A stretch of 64,000 nt of DNA. Origin: Archilochus colubris. Its lineage: Eukaryota > Chordata > Aves > Apodiformes > Trochilidae. Shown here piece after piece: positions 35,601 through 47,008 of the stretch (positions are counted from its first letter, which is position 1; each line of letters begins with the position of its first letter). The translations under genes and the position numbers were made by a program. The notes beneath the pieces were generated by a model. The model had not been told where the DNA came from. It worked only from the letters and a program-made list of their open reading frames with translations, and ran no database searches. The DNA lies in assembly GCA_023079485.1 (NCBI GenBank), contig CM041108.1:4898001-4962000 (forward strand), read 5' to 3'.

Positions 35601-38600
35601 TTTTGGTGCTTTAAACAAATTATTTAATAATTTTTGTTAAGATGAACCTAAGAGAAAGCCTGGGTCTGAGACTAAAGAACTTATTTCCACTACACAGCCT
35701 AACTTTGAAGCTTTCCATAACAGCAACCAAATCAAGTGTTTTCTGGACACTTCTGCAAGCTGCTTTGAAGCCAAACTCCCCAAGCCTTGCAGAATTCTGA
35801 AACTGTTGAGTTCCAGTCCATGTATTGTACTGATATCCTTACAAGAGCATCCCCCCATCCCTGTGTACCACACAGCCTGTGAAAACACTGCTCATAAGCC
35901 TTAAAACCAGAGTAGATTTGAACACTTAAAAACTGGAACAGCAATTCACTCCCTGAGTTCTGTTAACTTGAAAATTTCCCTGCTCTTACCAGGTGGAAAT
36001 GCAAACTAAAACATGGGGCCATAGAGCACTTCCTCTAGGAAGATTCTTTGCATGAATGCATTTCACTTGCAGAGTCATGAGAAGCTGTCACTCAGGGAGG
36101 TGACACAGCTCAGCTCTGAGTGACCACAGCCTGCTGCTGCTGCAGAGCATCACGTGGGAGCAGATGCTCAGGGTTTCTCCTGTTCCTGCACACTCCAGCA
36201 CAAGGAGGGGATGCAGAGATCATGGCTTAGAGCAGAAAAAAAGCCCCACAGAATTGCCCAGCTCCTTTTCACTGAGTGTTTTGTTGTCTCCCTTGTAGTG
36301 GCCAGAGAACAATCCCTGTGAGCTACCCAGAGCCTGAAGCAAAAGTCACAGATCTGAGAAGGGCTGAAACTCTTTTCTTTCAGAAAGAGCCATTCAGCAT
36401 AAAGTTCAGAGCATCCACCACTCACTGGAGTTCAAGCACATCCAGTGCTGCAAACCCTGTGAACTTCTGTGATTCTGAGGGATGTATCACACATACAGAA
36501 CAAAAGCATCAGAGTTTTCTGTTCATACAACACAGACCAGAGCATCAGGTGCACGAATCTGCCCAGGTCCCTCTAAGCCAATTTCCCAATATTGGCTTGG
36601 TTCATTTCAGTGAAACAATCACTTGATTTTCTGACAAATGCCTCGAGTACACACTGGTGGTAAGAGGGTAAAAAAATGCACCTGAGGTGGGAAAGGACAC
36701 AGAAGGGCTGAAAAAGAATCCCAGCCTTTCTGGGGGTCACTGTTCTCCAGAGAACGAGCTGCTTCTTGCTTTGCACAGGTGTAAGGCTTGTACCAACTAT
36801 TTGCTCTAACTTTTCCTTCTGGAATTCTTAGAATGATAACAAAGAACCTGCATATTTAATCTGTCAATTGGCAGATTTCTTGTACTAGGTAAATATTTAA
36901 TTCTTTTTTACTTTCTTTTTTTTTTTTTAAAACAAAATCTTGTGTGAGTTTGGCTTCCATTAGCCTCTTAACCCTGGATAAAGAGGAGCCAGTTCAAAGC
37001 ACCACCTGTATTTTTGCATTTTCTCATTTCCCTACACAAATTTATCCCCAGCCAGTTCCCTATCCTAGCAAGTTGCATCATCTGATCGCTCTGTTCCTTG
37101 AAAAGTCTTTTTTTTTGGAATGTGATGCTGTTACTCATGCTGTACACAGGGGTTTGGGTAGCAAAGCCTTGCTGGAATCAGTGGAAAATCCCTTATTTAG
37201 AGACTGTGGTCTGAAGTGAGAGACATGAACCTTCTTGGTGAGAATAAAGCTTATTTTGGGGCCATTCCCATCAGTTACAAACATGTGCCCTAAAGAGCCA
37301 CTGGGGAGTTGCTTGGTGTTTCCATTTCTTCCACCTTAGGTGAAAGGATGAGTTTGTGGCAGAGACAGCAGCTCTGAGACTACAGAATTAAATCTGTCCA
37401 GGGCAGGATTTGAGAGGCTGCAGCAGAAGGAAGTGGGACTGGAATTCACTCAGCAATACAAATGGCACAGGAGGATTAGATGCAGGTTTGTACTCAAGGA
37501 GAAATTAGGCCAAACTCCCCGAGACATGAAATGATTTACAGTGATGAAATACTAGCTCACAACAAGAGGAAATATGTTGGCACTTTCATGGAAACTTAAT
37601 GCTCAAGAGAAAAAACACACACAGCAAGAAAGCAACCCAAACTGCTGCCAGGTTAGACTGGTTTGGGCAGAGAGTTTGTTCTCCTATAAAAGAACTGAGT
37701 GGTGCTGAATACATTTCTTAGCCTTGTGGATTAATAAGGTGCACTTCCTTATTTTTAGATAAATAGAAGTTGGAACAATTATTAAAGAAACCAAAAAGCA
37801 ATACTATATACAACACTGACTGGATAAAGTACTTCACTAACCTCACCAGTTTCAGAGAGTTGGTTTTTAGTCTCCTGCTCTTATTTGTTGTGCTGCTACC
37901 CAGATATTAGCATGGCAATGTCTGGATCAAATTTCTTAATTAAGAGTTCACTTCAGATATCAAGAACCTGATTACCCACCATCAGAGGGGGTTTGTTTGC
38001 CAGCTAGGATCTTATTAAATTCCTGCCTTCCATTTCTACAGGAAATGCTTTTTGCTGTTGTGTTGGGCTTGGTTTGGTCTATTTAAAAATCAGAATTATT
38101 CCCCTATTTGCAAAGTGACATCTTTAGGCCAAGGATGAGGGATAACAGCACAAATATTTAAGATCAGTGGGTCCTACCTTGCTACCTTGCCCAACCCTAC
38201 ACAGAGGAAGGAGCAGTTTTAGGTGAGAATGCAATAATTTCTCTTTTCTTATGTAGCCATGGGAGGGCTGCATGAACTTACCTCAGTGGGAGTCATTTCC
38301 CTGATGCTGAAAGAATTTGGATGAAGGCCACTGGGAGTGAAATATAATCTCAGTGTATGGGAAAAAAGGTCTGAAACTTGACCCCAGATTACAAACCATT
38401 GTTGTCTGTGACTTTCAATGTATTTGTTCAGAAGGGAAAAATGGATTTAGGGCCTTTATTTTCTTATCCCCACTTATGTATTACTTTAATTATTAACCCT
38501 AAGTAAGCAAATTTTTATGTAGCTAAAGTGCAGTTAATAGGAGAGCATTTGCAATTTGGCCCATCTGAATTCTGGTTTCATTCAGCTCAGTGACTCCCTC

Positions 38601-39877
38601 TTCAGCCCCTTCATTTGATATTAAGGGACATTCTTTATCTAGGTCATATTTTCTGCTGAGATGAGAGGTCCTCTGAGGGTTTGGCTGTGGAAACATAAGT
38701 TTCTAGCAAATACCTCCAGTGTGTGTTAGATATTGTTGGAATTCCTTCCAAAAGCAGTAGAAATTCAACATCAAGAGGCTGGGAAATAGCCAAATGAAGG
38801 GGTTTTGCCCTGGGGGGAAGTTCTGCCCTGCTCCTGACACCCTGAAGCCAGAGGGAGCATGAGAAGGGCTTGAGGCAGCCAGGGCTCCTTGTGAAGAGCT
38901 GCATTTGAAAATAAACATTCTGATCTCTCACAGAGCCAGGAGATCTGGAGTCTGAGAACAGACAAAGCAGAGTAGAGGAGGTCAGGAATCACCTGTGGGA
39001 TGAAGTGTCCCCATGTCCCCCCTCTCACACTTAAAACTCATGTGGCTACTGAAAGAACTCTGGCTGGGAAGTGCATGGTACTTGTACAGTTTGCATTCTT
39101 GGCTCTTCTCCCCTCAGTGCTTGCAGAATCACCCAAATTTCTTTGTGTTTGTCAGAACTGAGCCTGTGTCAAGCCCAGCCAGAGGGACTCAGTTATTCAG
39201 ACATCCCTGAAGAGCAAACTCAAGACCTTTGTAGACCTCCCAGGTTGATGCCAAAACTGATGCTCCAAGGAGCTTCAGGGAATACTTTGCCACCATAAAC
39301 AGGAAAGTGCAAGGACCCCAATTAAAACAGCACCTCTTGATGGGTAATGTCAGGCTGGCACTTAGCTTTCTGAATTAAGTGCTTTACTGAATCCCTGCCA
39401 GGAAAAGCAGACCAAAGACAACTGCAAGATAAAAGAGGGCAGAGAACAACCTTGTATCCTTAAGTGACACCACTCCATCACCATGAAGTCTGAGATCAGC
39501 AGGAAAACAAAACACAAAACCCCAAACAAACATTATTGAGCATTCTGTAGCTGTCTCAGTTAAGGATGAAGAGAAAGGACTTGCAAATAAAGGCAATGTA
39601 GGAAAATACTCTGAAAATCTTAGAGCTGGGGGCTCAACTTCAGCACCTTTGCTCATGTGGAATATATCACTTCTCTATGTAAGGAAGTAAAACTCTTTAA
39701 ATAGCAACAGCTTTCTTAGAGAAGAGGAGCAGACGCCATGTGCTTGTGTTTGCCAGGGGTAGGAATTAAAAGGAGAGAGAGACAATACTGTGAAAGGGTT
39801 GGAGAAACCAAGTATCTTGACTGCCTGCCAGCCATGTAATTGTATTTCAATAACTAAGCAGATAAATGATCCTTATA

Positions 39878-39945
39878 AAAAAACAAAACAAAACAAAAAA
39901 CCAAAACAAAACAAAACAAAAAAACCAAAAAAACAAGAAAAAGAA
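39878..39945. repeat. (CAAAA)n low-complexity run
   Basis: AAAACAAAACAAAACAAAAAA-type A-rich repeat on the plus strand. Confidence 0.9.
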
Positions 39946-40659
39946 AAGACTGTAAATAGAGAAGACTGCTCAAATACCCAGCCTCAAAACCAGAATGTGT
40001 TTGCAGCTCTAGGTGACAAGCACAGAACTTTAACTCTAATTCTGCATCCTTAAATTGGATCTACCCTCTGCAAAGCCAGCCAAAGGCCTCAGCTGAGGTG
40101 TTGTTTTGCTGTAGGTGTACAATTAAGTTAAATTCACAACAAGTAACAACCCTGAGAAGCCACAGGACATTCTCAAAGGCACGAATACAAAAGAAGTAGA
40201 ATAATTCTACTGAATAAATCTGAATCTTGAGATTCAGAAATGTAAAGATGGTGGAAAAAAAAGGAGAGTCATTATGATAATTCTAGCAAGGCATTAAAAG
40301 AAGACACTCATAGTGTCCTAAAATGTGCATCTTTTCCTTGCTGGGATGCCTTGGGGTACCCAGGACACCTGGAGGGAGCTGTGACACAGCACCCACAGAA
40401 AACTTCCACTGTTCCAGGGGTTTCTTTACACTGACACAAGATGTTCAGACACATGAATCAAACTATATGACTACCAAAATATATCAGATTAATTAAGCTG
40501 CCATATGACAGAACCTGTACCACGTAGTCCCTGGTTTTCTACTGCAGTCACATTTAAATGCTACGTTCTACGAAGCCTTTGGGATTAATAATTTCACCCA
40601 AACTTCCACCTGAGTTGTTCCAAGGTAGTAGGTAAATTCAGCTGCATTTGTGAAAGTTC

Positions 40660-41347
40660 TCTCTCCCTTTGGGACCTTGGAGTCTGGATTGCCAGGAAGC
40701 TGAACAGGAGCCAGCAGTGTGCCCAGGTGGCCAAGAAGGCCAATGGCATCCTGGGCTGGCTCAGGAACAGCGTGGCCAGCAGGTCCAGGGAAGGGATTCT
40801 GCCTCTGTGCTCAGCCCTGGTGAGGCCACAGCTTGAGTCCTGTGTCCAGTTCTGGGCCCCTCAGCTCAGGAAGGAGATTGAGGTGCTGGAGCAGGTCCAG
40901 AGAAGAGCAAGGAGGCTGTGAAGGGATCCAGCAGAATTGCTGTGAGGAAGGGCTGAGGGAGCTGGGGGTGTTGAGGCTGGAGAAGAGGAGGCTCAGGGGA
41001 GACCTCATCACTCTCTGCAACTCCCTGAAAGGAGGTTGGAGCCAGGGGGGGGTTGGGCTCTTTTCCCAGGCAACTCTCAGCAAGACAAGAGGGCAGGGTC
41101 TCAAGTTGTGCCAGGGGAGGTTTAGGTTGGAGATGAGAAAGAATTTCTTTCTGGAGAGGGTGATCAGGCATTGGAATGGGCTGCCCAGGGAAGTAGTGGA
41201 TTCTCCGTGTCTGGAGATCTTTCCAAAGAGCCTGGATGTGGCACTGAGTGCCATGGGCTGGGAACCACGGGGGGAGTGGATCAAGGGTTGGACTTGATGA
41301 TCTCTGAGGTCTCTTCCAACCCAGCCCATTCTATGATTCTATGATTC
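40660..41347 (+). mobile_element. CR1 LINE, 5'-truncated, plus orientation
   Basis: It begins inside the ORF2 3' region. The frame at 40727-40921 reads [18 protein letters not shown], then [17 protein letters not shown] and [13 protein letters not shown], typical of the C-terminal end of CR1 reverse transcriptase. It ends in CCCATTCTATGATTCTATGA. It is highly similar to the copy at 7499-7904, so both belong to one fairly young subfamily. It is not intact and cannot move by itself. Confidence 0.95.
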
Positions 41348-43720
41348 TCTGTCCCTTTCACCCTGAATTCTGTCTCAGCTCAAGCTGCCAACCAGTCCAG
41401 AAGCCAGCAGAAATATCTGACAAGCATGAGCCACCAATTTTGCAGGGAGAGAAAACGAATACAAATTGTATTTCTGCCATCCTTGTCACTGATTTACATT
41501 TTAAAACAACATGGGGGAACACGGGGAAATCCTCCTTCATCAGATTTGTTTCATGAGATTTCACCATCCTGCAGTTTATTCCCCTTCAGGCTGCTCCTTG
41601 CTGATTGCTTTGTGCCTGGGATGTGTTTTGTTGGAATGTCTAAATCACAGGAGTTTAATTCACAGCCCCATCTAGTGACACAGCTTGGGCTACCAGGAAC
41701 AAAGCTTTGCATTGCTCACTCTCCACTTTCTGAGCTCACTTTGGTTCAGTTGTTGCAAATTAAAAACCCAGTGAAAAAATGAAATACACCAAGATTCCCA
41801 GTGGTGAGACCACATCCTGAGAGCAACTCACTGGCTTGGCTCCCCAGTTACACCAAGGAAGTTGAAGTCTCTGAAGAGAGTTCATTGATTCAAGGTCTAA
41901 ATGATGTCTTGAATTTGGGGAGTTTTCAAAATTTTGAAAAGTACAATCTTAAAATTCCATTTCCCCTTTATGAAAAAAGACTTAAGTCTTCCTTAACAAG
42001 TCCTTAACTACTTGCATCTTTCCTGTGCTTCCTGCAAAATCTCTTCCAACTCAAATCACTCCACAGAAACGCTCAAAGCACTTCAGGCAGCCCAAGTCTG
42101 CATTTAACAAGGAACAGAAAGTGTTGAGCTCTGCTTTGCAATCACTTCACATTGGTTCCCTGTGGCTGCAATTCCAACAGCATCAGCACACAAAAAACAA
42201 ACATCTCCCCCCCAAAAAAACAACTGATTTTTTTTTTCCTCCAACATCTCTATAAAACATTTTCTTACTGGAAAACTGGTTAAAACAAGAAGCACCCAAA
42301 AGCACCTGTCACAGTTGTCTGAATTACAAATTGTTTCCTTTCTGTCTTTGTAGGCATAAAAAAAAAATAAATTTATGCCATAAAACTGGTTAACAAACAA
42401 GGTTAATGATCTGGCTAGTTATTTGGAAGGCTGAGAAATCTGGAATATATTTTGGGACTAGGTGATCAGGTCTTAATGGATTTGTCAAGTCAATAAAATA
42501 GAAACATTCACCCTGACAGCTCCTTACTGCCCATGGGAGGTCACTGTTGCTGCACAGAAAGAACCTGATGCTCCAGTGTGAGGTTAACAGCACAGATCAG
42601 ACTGGAAACAGCATCACTTTTTCAGAGTTTGTCTCCATGACCACTTTTTGCAGAAATGCAACAAAAAGCAAGCAGAGAATTACACAGCTTTGGGTGGAGA
42701 CTGAGACTGCTCAGCCTGTAGAGCTGTACCAAGAAAGAAGTTGTTATGTGATCCCTGTCCTGTGGTTTTTATCTAAAGGAAAAGCAGAGCACAAATGGTG
42801 CCTGAAAGTCATCACTAAGCTAAAATACAGCATCTTGCACCTAAGAAATACAAAGATTTCAAAGCCAGAGGAAAGCAGGACTTCAGAACAGGCATTCTAA
42901 GGGGACAGGAATGGCTGTGATTGGAAAATAAATGAATTTTGTCTTACAACAACACAACTTTGTAAGCAGAGTTTGTATTTCTCAGTCACTGAAATGCCCC
43001 AGAGCTGCTCAGGGTCACTGGCTCAGCTCTGACATCTGTCATTAGAGGCTGGTTTTTTCTGAAGCATCCCATACAGACAGCCCTGATGCAATCACCCTGT
43101 GGCCTGTCCCAGCCTCTGAACCAGGGATTCCTGTTTGCTCTGAAAACCTGAGACAGACTCCGTGTGTCACAACTCCATTTCACTGCTCTTAGCACGATGC
43201 ACACCCGTGGAACACCAGAGCTGAAGCTTTCCACTGAAGGCATGGAAATGGCACCTCTGCAACACAGCACTGCTGCCCATGGGAAATGCTCAAAAGAAGG
43301 GAAAATCACCCACGTTTTGCACTAGTTCTGAATTCATTATTTCCTGAGTGCCTTTTCAATCACTTGTCATCCACTGGGTACACCTAGACACTATGATGTT
43401 CCCCTCTACAGGGAATTATATGCCCAGAGTTGATTTATTTTTTTGGTATTCTAATTAGAACTTGAAAGCAAGTGGAGGGAAAAGCCTTCTGCTGGCTTTC
43501 TGCATTGCTGCAAAATAGGGCCACCACCTCCTGATCCCTACATGTGTGAAAGAGAATATTAACAAAGGAAAGCTTTGCAACAAAGGATTTCATAGACAGG
43601 GGAGTTACCAGCTGGCAAACCAGCAGCATCTGAAGGGAGAGACAGACACACAAACACCTAACCCAGCACAGGCCCTTTCAGTGGGTGTGGACACCAAAGC
43701 AGGGAGGAGGGGAGGCAGAG

Positions 43721-43784
43721 AGCATAAATCCTACATCCAGAGGTACCCAGGGAGCATAAATCATACATCCAGAGGTACCCAGGG
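43721..43784. repeat. Tandem duplication of a 32-base unit
   Basis: Two copies of AGCATAAATC(C/A)TACATCCAGAGGTACCCAGGG, back to back with one difference. This is a recent slip duplication. Confidence 0.95.
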
Positions 43785-46404
43785 AGCTTTACTCACTGGC
43801 AGCATAACCTGAAACTTCACGTAGAGAGAGATCTGCAGAGCTGCCCATCACAAAGGAATTGGAAAGGAATTGCTTTCGTTACTCATCCACCAGGAACTTC
43901 GAGATGGGGATTGCCATTTCTGCTGAAAATACCCCATCAGCACCCAGAATACCTCAATCAGCATCCCAGTGATGACATCAGGATAGAGGAAAAGCAGGAG
44001 AAACCTCAGCATGTCATTTTTCCTACAGGGGAGCAGGAGGTGAAGACAGGAAGCACAAACCAGTGCTGCATAAAGGCTCAGACAGTTCTGTTTCTGACCA
44101 AACCCACGTTTTGCCTTCATCCCCCTACCCAGAAGAATATCAAAGACCTTTACCCAAACATCCTCTTCTCCTACATCTTCAATACCTGATTTTCCCCCCC
44201 TTTCTTAGACAATTCAGGGTAGTTTAAAAAGCCAAAATCATTAAAACTGTGGAAGATAACAAAAATACTCTGAGCCCCTGGGTAGAAAACACTTTTCCCA
44301 GTCCAGGTTTCACTGGGTAAAATGCCAAATCATTTTGTCTGTAGCTGTAGGAATCCCAAAGTACCAAATGCAGCAGTATCTATGAATCCTAGAAAGTTGT
44401 ATCTGCAATCCCAGTTTGCTGTGCATGCTGAAACTTGCCTTGTCACAAGGGATGCAGGAGGATATGATGTAGCATTACTGGAAAGTCCAAATTTAAAAGT
44501 GCTACTGAAAAGACAAAGTTGTAAATACTCATTCCAATAGGACTTTTAAAAAAATACAAAATAAGGTTCTGTATTTGCAATTAGAGAAGCAAAGTATTCA
44601 CTAAAAATATCAGGTCCCAGTTGGAGCTGGAGAATCACAATATTCCTAGTTTTACAAACACAAAGCCTTAAAGACTCTTGTAGTGGCCAGATTCCAAGGA
44701 TTCTGTTGCTAGTTTCAAATATCTTCTCTCCTTGTGGACACAGAGATGGATTTTGGTCCTTTCTTTACCCTAAATCCAGGTTAATTCCTGCTTTCACAGT
44801 CAATGTAGTAGCATATTATAAACAAGTAAAAACTCTCCAATATATGGGGTGGAGGATGGAAGAGAACAGGAACATAGGAAATCTCCAGTGTGATTTACTG
44901 CCCAATAAATGCAATGATTCACCACTGTAATTTCCTGTTTGCAGGAGGCCAAATTCTCCAGCCTATAGAAGCATTGAGTAGTTCCTTAAATAAAGCCTCA
45001 TCCTACTGATCTGAGCAGAACAAAATACTTACCAAAGCAGGGGGCATGTGCCCTTAGTTTAAAATAGACAGTCTGTGTGGCCTTCTGAATGCCAGCAAGG
45101 TAAATAATTATGAAATATCTTCCAATAAATCACTTCCTTTAAGCAAACTGGTTACAATCCACTAGGGAAGAAACTGGAATATTGGCTCACTACCTGCCCT
45201 TAATATCTGGACATACCTAAAGAGCCTCGTGGATTTCTGAGGAATAAAAGAGAGTTGCTTTGCCTTTGTGAGCTGCAAGATGTGGATGGATAAGCCAGGC
45301 TTCTCCCCTCTGCATTCATGTTTTCCAGGTCCAAATGCAGTAACATCATCAGGCAGTAAGATCTGTGGGGCAGAGAGCCAGGAGCAGCTTTCCCAGGGCT
45401 ACTGCAGTGCAGATTGTTCCTGATTCCACACTTGTTCTACGAGCGTGGCTTTGATCAATCCCTAAATAATTAATTCAGCATCCCTGAGACTGGAGTTGTT
45501 ATGTCCAGCACAGAGAAAGTGGGAGACAGAGGATTCTGTAGGGCTGTAGGGAGAAGTCATCACTCAGTTTAAAAAAAAATAAAAATAAATCAATCTATAA
45601 TGTCCTTATAACTTGTTCTGGAAAGTCTGGCTGCTTCCTGCTCAGGCTGTTTTAGCTGATTTTGCTTGGGACTAAAGATGCCACAGCTAAAGCTGCTGTT
45701 TGATAAACATTGTGATATTTTTCCAAGCTGAAGAGAAATACCTGCTTGCTGGATTGAAATGGCTCAGTCCAGAAGTGAGATTGCACAATGAAAAATATTT
45801 GCCAAGGATGTGGGACTGAAGTTTAAATCTGGTACTGAAGTCTCCCTGAGACAAGGGAAAAGACTTCCTCTAAAAAGAGTATCCATCAAAGTATATTCTT
45901 AACCCTATTGCATTTTAATGCATATAAATATAATAATTATTAATTATAAATTACAAATGCACATTATATGCATGTATTATATAACTATTACACATTTTAA
46001 TACATGCACTTGAAACAATAGTTAAGAATCCTCCCTTGATATAAAAAACACCCAACAAATAACACTCCCCACCAAAGAGAAGCAGTAATATCCTTAATGA
46101 AACACAAAGCACTTCTCTGTCTTCACCTATTCAAAGCTATACAGATTCAGGGGATGCCTTTCCCTCACTGAAATTTTATCTTTAACAAGATTATTTTTGG
46201 TTCCTGAAGGCTGTGAGCAATGGGTAAAAAAAGTCTTCTTTAAAAAATGCCTTCTTAACTTATTCCATTTGCAAAAAAAAACCCCAAAAACCAGGAGTTT
46301 AATTTTCTGTTTCATAAGGAAAAACATTTTTCAGCTTTTACTCAGTCTCTTCTTGGCAAAAACCATTTCTTTATCAGGTGCTGAACATTGTTAGGAAAGA
46401 GGGT

Positions 46405-46451
46405 GGGGCCTTCCCAGGCTGACGTCCTTCAAGTCATACCTGAATATAAAG
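46405..46451 (+). promoter_or_regulatory. Promoter candidate of the OCA-ankyrin gene: kB, CRE-like, TATA
   Basis: GGGGCCTTCC (46405-46414) fits the NF-kB consensus. TGACGTCC (46420-46427) is one base from a CRE. TATAAAG (46445-46451) would place the start near 46475-46480. A short leader exon would then end at the donor CTGCTGG|GTAACA (46543) and join the acceptor at 46765. IkB-zeta genes are known to be NF-kB-induced, so the arrangement is sensible. Transcription start evidence is lacking. Confidence 0.55.
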
Positions 46452-46776
46452 AGCAAGGGAGAACAACAGCCAGGAAACTCTCCAAAGGTGTTTCCAGGGA
46501 CTGCTGGAATTCCTTATTCTGCAACACCTCTGACTGCTGCTGGGTAACAGAGGAGAGAGAAGCTGGACCCATCTCCTGGTGGCTAATTACACTGGAGAAT
46601 TAAACACAATTACCATGTTCTCAATGTGAAACTGGACTGAATTTCTTTTAATTTTTTTTTTTAATGTGGTTTTTATTTTGTTTTGGTTTTGCCTTTTTTT
46701 TTCTTTTCACATTACTGAGTAAGATCTTTCCTCCCTTTTTCTTTTTCACCTTTTTCTCCACACAGCAGCAGCAGCA

Positions 46777-47008
46777 ATGCTGCAAACAGCCTGTGTGAAT
46801 CCTGAACTTCTGGGCAACCAAAACATCAGTGAAAATGAAATCTCTGGATGTTGTGGCCAGGGATCTCCACTGCCTGGAGAAACTGCCAGTCCCAAAAGCT
46901 ATTTCCAACAGAGCCCATCGTTGCCAGACTCTGGATTAACTGAATTTAATGTTACAAGTCCCAAGATCTACGGTGACCATAAACCTCAGGAGATGTCTGC
47001 TCCCACTG
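46777..47008 (+). CDS. OCA-ankyrin gene, first coding exon
   Basis: Acceptor TTTTTCTCCACACAG ends at 46765 and the ATG follows 11 bases later. The donor is ACTG|GTAAGC. It encodes 77 residues plus one base, including YFQQSPSLPDSGLTEFN. This resembles the Ser-rich IkB-zeta N-terminus (SPGSDSSDFSS) before its OCA peptide. Confidence 0.82.

Larger units (their letters stand above)
24600..46400. other. Intergenic region between two divergent genes
   Basis: About 22 kb without an exon that I can support. Contents seen are A/C-rich low complexity at about 25650-25735, 28180-28225, 35505-35590 and 39878-39945, one long CR1 copy (40660-41347), short direct duplications at 32569 and 43721, and AT-rich sequence at 45915-46010. 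Because it separates two divergent promoters, shared enhancers are plausible but not shown. Confidence 0.6.

Noticed and set aside
40811..41329. A 172-codon minus-strand open frame, and the 154-codon plus-strand one
   Set aside because: Both lie inside the CR1 LINE copy. The same frame recurs at 7516-7770 in the other CR1.
42547..42900. A 117-codon plus-strand open frame in the intergenic region
   Set aside because: No recognised family, no splice context and no promoter or polyadenylation signal in place. Judged a chance frame or an unrecognised old element.
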